A DNA stretch of 64,000 nucleotides, taken from contig NZ_CP045118.1 of assembly GCF_009189165.1 (NCBI RefSeq), positions 1-64,000 of the forward strand, in the 5' to 3' direction. Positions 33,901 through 44,440 of the stretch are shown here, piece after piece. A model generated the notes under the pieces. The model saw only the letters and a program-made list of their open reading frames with translations, was not told the origin of the DNA and did no database searches. The position numbers were made by a program, and so were the translations under genes. The stretch is from Pseudomonas sp. SCB32 (GTDB lineage Bacteria; Pseudomonadota; Gammaproteobacteria; Pseudomonadales; Pseudomonadaceae). Position 1 is the stretch's first letter, and each line of letters opens with the position of its first letter.

Positions 33901-34218
33901 TCAGGCCACCTTGTCGGTGGCCTGATAGCTGTCTTCGAGGATGCCGCCACTCAGGCTGCGGCAGTGGCCAAAGAGCGCTTCGCCGAGCAATTGCAGCGAG
34001 GGTGAGGCGAAGTAGTCCATCAGCGCCTCTTCGTTGCGCCAGTGGCTGTGCAGCAGCCAGGGACGATCCGTCCCCTGGATGACCAGCCGGCACTCCAGGC
34101 AGCCGGGCGCGCGGCGGGCACCGTCGACCAGGTTGTCGATCAGGGCGCCAAGCTGGGCATCGTGTCCGCTCCGGGGATGGATGTGCAGTTCGTGTTGAAT
34201 CGATCGTTGCCAGGGCAT
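33901..34218 (-). CDS. Antibiotic biosynthesis monooxygenase (ABM)-type protein
   Basis: 105 aa, a single dimeric alpha/beta ABM domain (GALIDNLVDGARRAPGCLECRLVIQGTDRPWLLHSHWRNEEALMDYFAS). Such small cofactor-free proteins act as quinol monooxygenases or stress proteins. Divergent from the AraC-family gene at 34529, which may control it. An 8-base perfect hairpin lies 29 bases before its ATG. Confidence 0.75.
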   Translation of the reverse strand: MPWQRSIQHELHIHPRSGHDAQLGALIDNLVDGARRAPGCLECRLVIQGTDRPWLLHSHWRNEEALMDYFASPSLQLLGEALFGHCRSLSGGILEDSYQATDKVA

Positions 34219-34246
34219 GTCCTGTCCTCCGCGTTACATCGAAGCA

Positions 34247-34267
34247 GTCCGAGGTGGCTCCTCGGAC
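34247..34267. promoter_or_regulatory. Perfect inverted repeat upstream of the ABM gene
   Basis: GTCCGAGG-TGGCT-CCTCGGAC. Either an operator or an RNA hairpin in the 5' leader of the ABM gene. Confidence 0.5.
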
Positions 34268-34326
34268 GACTGACAGGAAGATTACGGGCCGGGAAGCGCA
34301 CGGCGGTATCCGGATGCTGCGAGCTT

Positions 34327-34452
34327 CTTGCCTGATCCTGCGAAGCCCTCGCCAACGCGTTGGAAACCGCGTATTTGCGCGCTGCACCGTCACGGTGCGC
34401 GTGCTGAAGCCCGCGCCGCTTGTCCATTCCTGCCGATTGCTTGCCTGATCCT
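34327..34452. promoter_or_regulatory. 13-base direct repeat in the ABM-AraC divergent promoter region
   Basis: CTTGCCTGATCCT occurs exactly at 34327-34339 and 34440-34452, 113 bases apart in the same orientation. It fits the direct-repeat binding style of AraC-family regulators. The whole 34219-34528 gap (310 bases) holds no gene. Confidence 0.55.
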
Positions 34453-34528
34453 CCAGCGGCTGCCTTACTGTCACACGCGTGCAGGCGCCGCGGGCGTAAG
34501 CTGCGTGCGCCGCCACTGGAGGTCCCGC

Positions 34529-35461
34529 ATGTCCCAGTCCTACGATCCCGTCGCCGCCGGCCGCCAGGAGCTGGCCGACATCATCCAGCGCCACTGCCAG
34601 GGTGAAGGCCTCTTCGAAACCGCCATCGATTCGCTGTTGCTGGCGCGCAGCGATTGCCCCAGCGAGGGGCGGATGCCGACCCTCTATCGCCCTGCCCTGT
34701 GCGTCATCGCCCAGGGCAGCAAGGAAATTCGCCTGGGCAGCGAGCTGTACCGCTACGACGAACTCAACCTGCTGGTAGTGTCGGTGACCCTGCCGGTCTC
34801 CGGGCAGGTGATCGAGGCCTCGGCGGAGAAGCCCTACCTGTCGATCCGACTGGACATCGATCCGGGCGATCTCACCCAACTGATCGCCGAAGCGGGCCTT
34901 GCCGGCAGTACGCCGCGCCCGGCTGGCCGGGGCATCTACCTGCAACGCGTGGACTGCACCGTGCTCGACGCCCTGCTGCGCCTCATGCGCCTGCTCGACA
35001 CGCCGCGCGATATCCCCATGCTGGCGCCGCTGTTCGTCCGTGAGATCCTCTACCGCCTGCTGCGTGGCCCGCAGGGGCACCTGTTGCATGACCTGGCGAT
35101 GACCGACAGCCAGACCCACCGCGTCACCCGCGCCATCGAGTGGCTCAACCGCAACTTCGACAAGTCCCTGCGCATCGAGGAGCTGGCGCGCGAGGTGAAC
35201 CTCAGCGTGTCCACCCTGCACCACCGCTTCAAGGAGGTGACTGCACTGAGTCCTTTGCAGTACCAGAAGCATCTACGCCTGCAGGAAGCGCGGCGGCTGA
35301 TGTTGTCGGAGGGCTTGGAAGTGGCGGTGGCCGGGCATCGCGTGGGCTATGAGAGCCCGTCGCAATTCAGCCGTGAATACAGCCGCCTGTTCGGCGCGCC
35401 GCCGCTGCGGGATTTGGCGAGTTTGCGCGGGGCGCTGGGAGCGGCGGCGGTACCGGCGTGA
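34529..35461 (+). CDS. AraC-family transcriptional regulator
   Basis: 310 aa from MSQSYDPVAAGRQELADII with GGAGG 7 bases upstream. N-terminal AraC_N-type domain (LYRPALCVIAQGSKEIRLGSELYRYDELNLLVVSVTLPVSGQV) and C-terminal double HTH (AIEWLNRNFDKSLRIEELAREVNLSVSTLHHRFKEVT). The frame is open back to 34328 but through promoter DNA. Likely controls itself and the divergent ABM gene. Confidence 0.88.
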   Translation: MSQSYDPVAAGRQELADIIQRHCQGEGLFETAIDSLLLARSDCPSEGRMPTLYRPALCVIAQGSKEIRLGSELYRYDELNLLVVSVTLPVSGQVIEASAEKPYLSIRLDIDPGDLTQLIAEAGLAGSTPRPAGRGIYLQRVDCTVLDALLRLMRLLDTPRDIPMLAPLFVREILYRLLRGPQGHLLHDLAMTDSQTHRVTRAIEWLNRNFDKSLRIEELAREVNLSVSTLHHRFKEVTALSPLQYQKHLRLQEARRLMLSEGLEVAVAGHRVGYESPSQFSREYSRLFGAPPLRDLASLRGALGAAAVPA

Positions 35462-35470
35462 CATTGCCTT

Positions 35471-35545
35471 TGTAGGAGTGGGCGATGCCCGCGACAGGTA
35501 TCGCACCGACCTGCCGGTCGGATCGCGGGCATGGCCCGCTCCTAC
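35471..35545. repeat. Extragenic palindromic unit after the AraC gene
   Basis: TGTAGGAGTGGGCGATGCCC...GGGCATGGCCCGCTCCTAC, long imperfect inverted repeat of the GTAGGAGCG family, with an inner CCGACCTGCCGGTCGG palindrome. Confidence 0.8.
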
Positions 35546-35579
35546 GGGTGCTTCCTTTGGAGATTGGCGCGGGAGATTT

Positions 35580-35640
35580 CCCCTCACCCCAGCCCTCTCC
35601 CTCTGAGCGGGGCGCGTAGCCAGGGTTAGGGTGAGGGCGT
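35580..35640. repeat. CCCTCACCC...GGGTGAGGG repeat
   Basis: CCCTCACCCCAGCCCTCTCC facing GGGTTAGGGTGAGGG, about 60 bases end to end. A second, unrelated type of inverted extragenic repeat placed directly next to the GTAGGAGCG-type unit. Confidence 0.65.
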
Positions 35641-35663
35641 TACCGGGCACCAAAAGTCAGCCA

Positions 35664-36050
35664 TCAGCGCTCGTAAAGCTCCAACGGCAAGTCATCCGGA
35701 TCGGCAAAGAAGGTGAACCGCTTGCCGGTCAGCTCGTCCTCGCGGATCGGCTCGCTCTTCACGCCATGGCTCTCCAGATGCGCCACGGCGGCGTCCAGGT
35801 CATCCACCGCAAACGCCAGGTGACGCAGCCCCTGGGCCTCGGGATAGGACGGTCGGGGCGGCGCGCCGGGGAAGGAGAACAGCTCCAGTTGCGTCTCGCC
35901 CAGTGCCAGGTCGAGCTTCCAGGAGTCGCGGGCTTCGCGGTAGGTCTCGGCGATTACGCGCAGCTCCAGCACCTGGGTGTAGAAGTGCCTGGATCGTGGG
36001 TAATCCGAGCAGATCAGGGCGATGTGGTGGACGCTGTGCAGCAAAGGCAT
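35664..36050 (-). CDS. VOC-family (glyoxalase/bleomycin-resistance fold) protein, YaeR-like
   Basis: 128 aa single VOC domain with paired beta-alpha-beta-beta-beta modules. HHIALICSDYPRSRHFYTQVL opens the first module and LRHLAFAVDDLDAAVAHLESHG the second; it ends DPDDLPLELYE, placing a His/Glu metal set as in glyoxalase I-like enzymes. Function unknown; YaeR-type proteins lack a proven substrate. Confidence 0.82.
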   Translation of the reverse strand: MPLLHSVHHIALICSDYPRSRHFYTQVLELRVIAETYREARDSWKLDLALGETQLELFSFPGAPPRPSYPEAQGLRHLAFAVDDLDAAVAHLESHGVKSEPIREDELTGKRFTFFADPDDLPLELYER

Positions 36051-36229
36051 GGCGCTTGGCTTCCGAAGGTGATCGGGCGACCCATCCTGCCAGTCATGCG
36101 TGGTGGGTCAATGCTGGCTGTATGAATCTGCCGGTTGGAGTGTAGGCAGTGTGCCTGATAGCATCGCGCCGCCAACCCAAAACGGTCGACAGGATGTCCC
36201 CCGTACGGCCGCACACGAAAGGAAGCAGC

Positions 36230-37744
36230 ATGAAAAAGACCGCCCTGGCCCTCGCCATTCCCCTGGCCATCGTCGGCGTTGCCGTTGCCGGCGCCTGGTA
36301 CACCGGCTCGCGCGTCGAGCAGGAAATCACCCGCGGCATCGAACAGGCCAACAGCCTTCTCAAGACCGACGCCCCCGACCTGGGCATGAGCGTCTCGCTG
36401 CTCGGCGTGGAGCGCGGCCTGCTTTCCAGCAGCGCACGTTACCAGGTGACCATCGCCGGCAACGAAGGCGAGGCGCCCACTACCCTGGTGTTCACCGATC
36501 GTCTCGAGCACGGCCCGTTCCCGGCGTCGCGCCTGGCGGCCGGCAAGCTGGCGCCGGTCATGGCGCAGAGCCATTTCGCCCTGGAGCAGAACGAGTTCAC
36601 CGCGCCGCTGTTCGCGGCCGCCGCCGGCAAGGCGCCGCTCAGCGGCGAGCTGGCCATACATTACGACCAGCAACAGGAAGGCGTCTTCGAGAGCGCCGCC
36701 CTGCAATTCGCCAAGGACGGTGAGAGCCTGCGTCTGTCGCCGGCCACCGTGAACTTCAGCGTGTCCGGCGACAAGAAGGACGTGCGCGGCGACGCCAGGC
36801 TGGCGGAGGCCGACCTGGTGTTCCTCGACCCGCAGAGCGGCCAGCCGGTGCGCGTCGAACTGCGCGACCTGGGCATCGCGGGCGACAAGAAGGAAAACGC
36901 CAATGGCTTCGCTCTCGGCCCCAGCTCGGTCAGCCTGAAGAGCCTGCGCGTGAAAGCCCCGGGCAGCCCGGAAGTGGAACTGCGCCAGGCTGTCGGCGAG
37001 GAAGTGCTCAAGCAGGGCGAGAAGGGCCTGGACCAGACCCTCTCCTACCGCGTCGGCCAGCTGCTGGTACAGGGCCAGGAGATCGGCGGCCTGAAGCTCG
37101 ACACCAGCCTGCGCAACCTCGACGAGGGCACCCTCAAGTCCCTCAAGGAAACCTACAACCAGTACGCCCTGGGCAGCGTCGGCAGCACCGCGGAGCTGAC
37201 TCCGGAGCAGGAAGAGGCACTCAAGGGCCAGTTCCTGCGCATGCTCGACAGCTCGCCGAAGCTGGCGCTGGATGAGCTCTCGCTGCGGACCGCCCATGGG
37301 GTGGCGAAGGTGTCCCTCGCTGTGGACCTGCGCAAGCCCGACCATGCCGCGCAGACTCCGGACGAGATGGCCCGCAGCGTGCTGGCGTCGCTCAAGGCCA
37401 ACCTGAAGGTAGACAAGGCGGTGATCGGCGATGTCGTTGCACTGCAGGCCTCGCTGGGTGGCGCGGACGCCGGCAGCGTCGATCCGGTTGCGCTCAAGCA
37501 GCAGACCGATGCCATGACTGATCTGTTCAGCGGCATGGCGCTGCAATCGGAGTGGGCAGTGCTGGACGGCAACAGCCTGAGCAGTTCGCTGGCCTACGCT
37601 GACGACAAGGTGAAGTTCAACGGCAAGGACATGACCACCCAGGAGTTCGTGGCCTTCGCCATGGGCTCCGCGCAGGGGCTGGGCCTGGGCGGTGGCGCCA
37701 CTGTCGGCGTCGAAGAAGCGCCGCAACAGGAAGAGCTGGAATAA
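36230..37744 (+). CDS. YdgA-family (DUF945) exported protein
   Basis: 504 aa from MKKTALALAIPLAIVGVAVAGAW with AAGGAAG upstream. One N-terminal signal anchor, the rest periplasmic. Typical DUF945 features: YTGSRVEQEI, a motif-rich beta domain (LEHGPFP), and an alanine- and glutamate-rich C terminus. Function of the family is unsettled (linked to swarming or envelope functions in enterics). Monocistronic, closed by a strong terminator. Confidence 0.85.
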   Translation: MKKTALALAIPLAIVGVAVAGAWYTGSRVEQEITRGIEQANSLLKTDAPDLGMSVSLLGVERGLLSSSARYQVTIAGNEGEAPTTLVFTDRLEHGPFPASRLAAGKLAPVMAQSHFALEQNEFTAPLFAAAAGKAPLSGELAIHYDQQQEGVFESAALQFAKDGESLRLSPATVNFSVSGDKKDVRGDARLAEADLVFLDPQSGQPVRVELRDLGIAGDKKENANGFALGPSSVSLKSLRVKAPGSPEVELRQAVGEEVLKQGEKGLDQTLSYRVGQLLVQGQEIGGLKLDTSLRNLDEGTLKSLKETYNQYALGSVGSTAELTPEQEEALKGQFLRMLDSSPKLALDELSLRTAHGVAKVSLAVDLRKPDHAAQTPDEMARSVLASLKANLKVDKAVIGDVVALQASLGGADAGSVDPVALKQQTDAMTDLFSGMALQSEWAVLDGNSLSSSLAYADDKVKFNGKDMTTQEFVAFAMGSAQGLGLGGGATVGVEEAPQQEELE

Positions 37745-37758
37745 GCCTCGCCTGAAAC

Positions 37759-37790
37759 GAAAAAGCCCGGCATTCGCCGGGCTTTTTTCT
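37759..37790 (+). terminator. Intrinsic terminator after the YdgA-family gene
   Basis: AAGCCCGGC-ATTC-GCCGGGCTT followed by TTTT, 18 bases after the stop. Confidence 0.93.
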
Positions 37791-37796
37791 GCTCCC

Positions 37797-37845
37797 TGTA
37801 GGAGCGCGCCATGCCCGCGATCGCACGCATGGCGCAGCTCCTACA
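37797..37845. repeat. Extragenic palindromic unit before trpA
   Basis: TGTAGGAGCGCGCCATGCCCGC...GCATGGCGCAGCTCCTACA, the GTAGGAGCG-type inverted repeat, directly after the terminator and before the convergent trpA end. Confidence 0.8.
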
Positions 37846-37867
37846 GGTTGTGCTGCGCTAGCAATCT

Positions 37868-40065
<2,198 letters not shown>

Positions 40066-40094
40066 TCAGGATACGGCTGTGTGATGACGGGGAA

Positions 40095-40111
40095 AAGCGA
40101 TAAGATCGCTT
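40095..40111. promoter_or_regulatory. Candidate TrpI operator
   Basis: Perfect 7-base inverted repeat AAGCGAT-AAG-ATCGCTT, 34 bases before trpI in the divergent trpB/trpI promoter region. Confidence 0.45.
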
Positions 40112-40144
40112 CAACCTGTCAGAAAAACTCACAGATTGACTGCC

Positions 40145-41035
40145 ATGAGCCGAGACCTTCCCCCGCTCAATGCCCTGCGCGCCTTCGAGGCCGCCGCGCG
40201 CTTGCGTGGCATGAGCCCGGCGGCGGACGAGCTGAACGTCACCCACGGCGCGGTGAGCCGGCAGATCCGTCAACTGGAGGAAGAACTGGGCGTCACCCTG
40301 TTCGTCAAGGATGGTCGCGGCGTAAAACTCACCGATGCCGGCCAGCGCCTGAGCGAGGTCGCCAGTGACGCCTTCGAGCGCCTGCGCAACGTCAGCGCCG
40401 AGCTGCGCCGCCAGGCCGACGGCGATGCGCCCTTCGTGCTCGGCTGTCCGGGCAGTCTGCTCGCCCGTTGGTTCATCCCGCGCTTGGACCGGCTGAACCG
40501 CGAGCTGCCCGGCCTGCGCCTGCAACTGTCGGCCAGCGAGGGCGAGATCGACCCGCGTCGCGCCGGCCTCGATGCCACGCTGCACTTCGCCGAGCCGCCC
40601 TGGCCGGCGGACATGCAGGTGCACGAACTGGCGGTGGAGCGCGTCGGCCCGGTGCTCAGCCCGCGCTATTCGCGCTTTGCCGAGCTCTGCGCGGCGCCCG
40701 CCACTGCCCTGCTGGGCGAGTCGCTGCTGTACACCACCTCGCGCCCGCAGGCCTGGCCGGCGTGGGCGACCAACAGCGGCCTTGCGGCCGGCGCGCTGCG
40801 GCTCGGGCAGGGCTTCGAACACCTCTACTACCTGCTGGAAGCGGCGGTGGCCGGGCTGGGCGTGGCCATCGCGCCGCAGCAGGTGGTAGCTGACGACCTC
40901 TCCGCCGGCCGCCTGGCCGCGCCCTGGGGCTTCGTCGAAACCCGTGCGCGGCTGGCGCTGTGGGTACCAGCGCGTTTGCCCGACCGGCGCGCCGCGCTGC
41001 TGGCGGACTGGCTGCGTGGCGAGCTGAAAGTCTGA
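40145..41035 (+). CDS. trpI: LysR-family activator of trpBA
   Basis: 296 aa. N-terminal HTH ([42 protein letters not shown]) and an effector domain of GcvA/TrpI type. Divergent location to trpBA is the defining arrangement of TrpI in pseudomonads. ATG at 40145 preferred over a TTG 9 bases upstream. Confidence 0.93.
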   Translation: MSRDLPPLNALRAFEAAARLRGMSPAADELNVTHGAVSRQIRQLEEELGVTLFVKDGRGVKLTDAGQRLSEVASDAFERLRNVSAELRRQADGDAPFVLGCPGSLLARWFIPRLDRLNRELPGLRLQLSASEGEIDPRRAGLDATLHFAEPPWPADMQVHELAVERVGPVLSPRYSRFAELCAAPATALLGESLLYTTSRPQAWPAWATNSGLAAGALRLGQGFEHLYYLLEAAVAGLGVAIAPQQVVADDLSAGRLAAPWGFVETRARLALWVPARLPDRRAALLADWLRGELKV

Positions 41036-41141
41036 GGCATTCAGGGGCTGCTGCCGTTTGCCCTGAGCCCACCCCTCTACTAGTGTCCTAGGAGGCGCTG
41101 GCACTCTGCCTGTGCGGCGCGGCGAACACAGGAGAGTGGGC

Positions 41142-41357
41142 ATGTCGAATCATCACACCTACAAGAAGATCGAACTGGTCGGCTCCTCGCGCACCAGCAT
41201 CGAGGACGCCATCAACAATGCCCTGGCCGAGGCGGCCAAGAGCATCGACTTCCTGGAGTGGTTCGAGGTGGTGGACACCCGTGGGCACATCGAGAATGGC
41301 GCGGTCGGCCACTACCAGGTGACCATCAAGGTCGGTTTCAAGATTGCCAACAGCTAA
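41142..41357 (+). CDS. Dodecin (flavin-storage protein)
   Basis: 71 aa, matches dodecin: [20 protein letters not shown] with the [16 protein letters not shown] helix and the [14 protein letters not shown] strand containing the flavin-stacking Trp. Twelve-mers bind and buffer riboflavin/FMN. GGAGAG ribosome site. Stands alone after trpI. Confidence 0.93.
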   Translation: MSNHHTYKKIELVGSSRTSIEDAINNALAEAAKSIDFLEWFEVVDTRGHIENGAVGHYQVTIKVGFKIANS

Positions 41358-41502
41358 GGGCTGCCGGGAAACCACGATCGGCCCACGGACTTTTGTCATG
41401 CGCGTCTGCGATGCTCGCAGCGCGCCTTGAGCGGTGCACCGGGTTCGCCCGGTTTTCGGCCCGGATGGGCCTATTTCAGTGAATGGCGAGGGAGCGTTAA
41501 CG

Positions 41503-41724
41503 ATGAAGAAGTTTTTGTTGGCCGTGGGGGTCTTCGCACTGGCGGGCAATGTACTGGCCGCCGGTAAACCGTGCGAAGAGCTGAAATCGGAGATCGATGC
41601 GAAGCTGAAAGCCAAGGGCGTCGCGTCTTACACGCTGGAGATCGCCGACAAGGGCGCTGCCGCAGGCAAGAAGGTCGTGGGCACCTGCGACGCCGGCAAG
41701 AAGGAAATCGTCTACTCGAAGTAA
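41503..41724 (+). CDS. DUF1161 secreted protein (copy 1)
   Basis: 73 aa. Signal peptide MKKFLLAVGVFALAGNVLAA, then the mature part GKPCEELKSEIDAKLKAKG, VASYTLEI and VVGTCDAGKKEIVY. Two conserved cysteines (in KPCEEL and GTCD) probably form a disulfide. Function unknown. A terminator follows, so it is separate from the paralogue at 41902. Confidence 0.88.
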   Translation: MKKFLLAVGVFALAGNVLAAGKPCEELKSEIDAKLKAKGVASYTLEIADKGAAAGKKVVGTCDAGKKEIVYSK

Positions 41725-41744
41725 TCGCTGCGGGTGGATGAATC

Positions 41745-41777
41745 GGCCGGGAGCCCGCAAGGGCCCCGGCCTTTTTC
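41745..41777 (+). terminator. Intrinsic terminator after DUF1161 copy 1
   Basis: GGCCGGG...CCCGGCC stem with an inner GCCC-GCAA-GGGC and a TTTTT tail. Confidence 0.88.
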
Positions 41778-41901
41778 ATGGCGGCCCGCCAGCGAGGCTG
41801 GCCGTACGCAATTGCATCGAGCTTGACCGGCACTCTGTCGCCAGGTGGTGGTCCACCGTTAGGATTAGGGGCCCCGTGTGGGGGTATGACGAGGGAATGC
41901 G

Positions 41902-42144
41902 ATGACGATGAAATGGGCCGTGGCGACCAGCCTGGCGCTGTTGCTGGCGACTCCGGCGAGTTGGGCGGCAACCAAGCCGTGTGAGGAGCTCAAGGCGGAG
42001 ATCGAGACCAAGATCCAGGCTGCCGGGGTGACTTCCTATACCCTGGAGATCGTGGACAAGTCCGAGGTGAAGGACCCCAACATGGTGGTCGGCACCTGCG
42101 ATGGCGGGAAGCGGCGGATCATCTACCAGAAGAACGACAGCTGA
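41902..42144 (+). CDS. DUF1161 secreted protein (copy 2)
   Basis: 80 aa paralogue of the gene at 41503: signal peptide MTMKWAVATSLALLLATPASWAA, then KPCEELKAEIETKIQAAGV and TSYTLEIV, with an insert (SEVKDPN) before MVVGTCDGGKRRIIY. Same cysteine pair. The tandem copies differ mainly in the signal peptide and the C-terminal tail, indicating an older duplication. Confidence 0.88.
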   Translation: MTMKWAVATSLALLLATPASWAATKPCEELKAEIETKIQAAGVTSYTLEIVDKSEVKDPNMVVGTCDGGKRRIIYQKNDS

Positions 42145-42175
42145 GATTCCGCTCGGGCTGGCACGACGGCTCGAC

Positions 42176-42224
42176 TGTAGGAGCGCGCCATGCGCGCGAA
42201 TCGCGGGCGTGGCCCGCTCCTACA
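42176..42224. repeat. Extragenic palindromic unit after the DUF1161 pair
   Basis: TGTAGGAGCG (42176-42185) to CGCTCCTACA (42215-42224), with inner GCGCGCCATGCGCGC. Confidence 0.85.
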
Positions 42225-42258
42225 GGGGCGCAGAACTTCTGTCCTATGGCTGTTCGAG

Positions 42259-42684
42259 CTAGAACGGCCCGCAGCTCACCGGCCCCTGGAAGTCCGTCTC
42301 CGCCACCAGCTTCCCGTTGGCATCGGTCAGCAGTGCCAGGGCGCTGCGCAGCTGCGGGCGCAGTTCCAGCCTGTAGCGCTGGCCGGCGACGAAGTTGTCG
42401 TAGGTCACCTTGACCCGGCAGGTCAGCTCGGCGAGATCGCTGCCCGGCCCCATGCCGCCGCCGGCGGGGATTTCATACTGGAAGCGCACGATCAGTTCGT
42501 GGTGGCCGGGTGTCACCTGGAAGTAGCGTCCATCGTTCACCGACTGGCCGTCCACGCGCTCCGCCATCAGCGTCTTGCCGGGCGTGGTGTAGAGATCGAC
42601 CCAGGCCATCTGCGGGTCGTGGGCGGGCAGCGGGCCGGCGCAGCCGCCCAGCAAGGCAAGTGCGAAGAGCAGACACAGACGCAT
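42259..42684 (-). CDS. Putative lipoprotein (tandem copy A)
   Basis: 141 aa. Lipobox LLGGC at about 11-15 marks a lipoprotein. Mature part shares the pattern AWVDLYT...YFQVTPGHHELIVRFQYE...AGQRYRLEL with its neighbour at 42746, about 35-40% similar by eye. The fold looks like a small beta-sandwich. Function unknown. Confidence 0.8.
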   Translation of the reverse strand: MRLCLLFALALLGGCAGPLPAHDPQMAWVDLYTTPGKTLMAERVDGQSVNDGRYFQVTPGHHELIVRFQYEIPAGGGMGPGSDLAELTCRVKVTYDNFVAGQRYRLELRPQLRSALALLTDANGKLVAETDFQGPVSCGPF

Positions 42685-42745
42685 GAGGGTTCACCGTGGC
42701 GAAGGACCATTCACCACAGCATAACCTCGCGTTGGCGCGTCGACC

Positions 42746-43162
42746 TCAGGCGCGATCGCAACCGCGCTCGCGGCCCCGTGCGATCTCGTTGGATTGCGCG
42801 TCATACAGCTTGGCCCAGGGGCGGAAGCCGATGCTGCCGGTTTCCAGGCGATAGCGCTGGCCGGCGGCGAAATCCTTGTACTTCACAGTCAGCTCGCAAT
42901 CGCGCCAGAGGGCTTCGTCCACCGGGCCGATGTCCACCGGTTCGACCTGGAACTGGAAGCGCACGCGCAGCTCGTGCTGCCCCGGATCGACCTCGAAGTA
43001 GCGCGAGCTGGGCCAGTCCTTGTCATCGACTTTCGTGGCGGTGAGATCGCTCTGGCTGTTGGTGCTCAGGTCGATCCATGCGCGGTTCGGGTCGGGGCGT
43101 GGCATCAGCAGGGAACAGCCGCTCAGGGCGAGCAGGCTGATGGCAGTGAGAGCGGCGCGCAT
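42746..43162 (-). CDS. Putative lipoprotein (tandem copy B)
   Basis: 138 aa with lipobox LSGC and the shared core AWIDLST...YFEVDPGQHELRVRFQFQ...AGQRYRLETG. Paralogue of 42259-42684, in the same orientation with a 61-base gap. Both are transcribed away from the aminopeptidase gene at 43230. Confidence 0.8.
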   Translation of the reverse strand: MRAALTAISLLALSGCSLLMPRPDPNRAWIDLSTNSQSDLTATKVDDKDWPSSRYFEVDPGQHELRVRFQFQVEPVDIGPVDEALWRDCELTVKYKDFAAGQRYRLETGSIGFRPWAKLYDAQSNEIARGRERGCDRA

Positions 43163-43229
43163 CGAGGAGACTCCTGGGTAGGTTACGTCGTGCCAGCGGG
43201 CGGACCGAGCGCTGTGCTATGTTCCGCGC

Positions 43230-44318
43230 ATGCCCTTCCGCCTTCTTATCCCGACACTCGACAGCTGCCTGTGCCGCTGGGTTCCCTGCCTGGCGATCTG
43301 GGCGCTGAGCGGTTGTTCCACGGTGAGTTATTACGGGCAGCTGGCCGACGGTCAGCTGCGTCTTCTGGCCGCCCGCGAACCGGTCTCCGAGGTCGTCGCC
43401 GACCCCACCCGTGACCCTGTCCTGCGCCGGCGCCTGGAGCAGTCCCAGGAGGCGCGCGCCTTCGCCAGCGCCGCGCTGGGCTTGCCGGACAACCGCAGCT
43501 ACCGCCGCTACGCGGATATCCACAGGCCCAATGTGGTGTGGAACGTCTTCGCCACCCCCGAGCTGTCGCTGCGTCCGGTTACCCACTGCTTCCCCATCGC
43601 CGGCTGCGTGGCCTATCGCGGCTACTACGGCGAGGCGGGCGCGCAGGGCGAGGCGAAGCGACTGAAGGACCAGGGGATGGATGTGTACGTCGGCGGCGTG
43701 GAGGCCTACTCGACCCTCGGCTGGTTCGATGACCCGATCCTCAGCAGCATGCTGCGCTGGGGCGACCAGCGTCTGGCCGAGACCATCTTCCACGAGCTGG
43801 CGCACCAGAAGTTCTACCTGCCGGGCGACACCGCCTTCAACGAATCCTTCGCCACCTTCGTCGAGACCGAGGGCGGCCGCCGCTGGCGTGCCGCGCGCGG
43901 CCTGGCGGAGGAGTCGCCACAACTGGAGCAGCAGCGCAAGCGCTTCACCCAGCTGGTGCTCGATACCCGCAAGCGCCTGCAAAAGCTGTATGCCAGTCCG
44001 CGCAGCGATGCCGAGAAACGCGCCGGCAAGGCGGCGGAATTCGAGCGCCTGCGTAGCGAGTACCGCGAACTGTGCGCCCACGAATGGGGCGGCAAGGCGC
44101 CGTTCGACGCCTGGATCAATGGCCCGCTGAACAACGCCAAGTTGCTGCCCTTCGGGCTCTACGACCAGTGGGTGCCCGCCTTTGCCGCACTGTTCGCCCA
44201 GGTCGGCGGCAACTGGCCGGCGTTCTATGCGCGGGTGGAGAAGCTCGGGGCGTTGCCCCCGGCGCAACGGACGGCAGCGCTGGAGCAGCTGATGGCGGGG
44301 CAGCGCGTGGTGTTCTGA
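43230..44318 (+). CDS. Predicted lipoprotein aminopeptidase (COG4324 family)
   Basis: 362 aa. Lipoprotein-type N terminus (CLAIWALSGCSTVSYY). Zinc-protease signature HELAH in TIFHELAHQKFY, followed by NESFATFVE supplying the third ligand, the gluzincin pattern. Matches the predicted aminopeptidase family (DUF2265/Aminopep). Divergent from the paired lipoproteins, with only 67 bases between starts. Confidence 0.85.
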   Translation: MPFRLLIPTLDSCLCRWVPCLAIWALSGCSTVSYYGQLADGQLRLLAAREPVSEVVADPTRDPVLRRRLEQSQEARAFASAALGLPDNRSYRRYADIHRPNVVWNVFATPELSLRPVTHCFPIAGCVAYRGYYGEAGAQGEAKRLKDQGMDVYVGGVEAYSTLGWFDDPILSSMLRWGDQRLAETIFHELAHQKFYLPGDTAFNESFATFVETEGGRRWRAARGLAEESPQLEQQRKRFTQLVLDTRKRLQKLYASPRSDAEKRAGKAAEFERLRSEYRELCAHEWGGKAPFDAWINGPLNNAKLLPFGLYDQWVPAFAALFAQVGGNWPAFYARVEKLGALPPAQRTAALEQLMAGQRVVF

Positions 44319-44365
44319 CTACGGAATTGCCCTGCTCTTCGTAGGACTGAGGGGGACGCCCAGTC

Positions 44366-44433
44366 CTTGCTCGCGAACAGATTTCCGGCAACTCCAGCGT
44401 TGGGCGGTTCGCGAGCAAGCTCGCTCCTACAGG
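44366..44433. repeat. Extragenic palindrome downstream of the aminopeptidase
   Basis: Perfect 13-base inverted repeat CTTGCTCGCGAAC (44366-44378) / GTTCGCGAGCAAG (44407-44419), followed by CTCGCTCCTACAGG. Located between convergent genes. Confidence 0.85.
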
Positions 44434-44440
44434 TTGAATC

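Noticed and set aside
36014..37726. 570-codon frame antisense to the YdgA-family gene
   Set aside because: Overlaps a clear signal-anchored DUF945 gene and the VOC gene end; no domain recognised.
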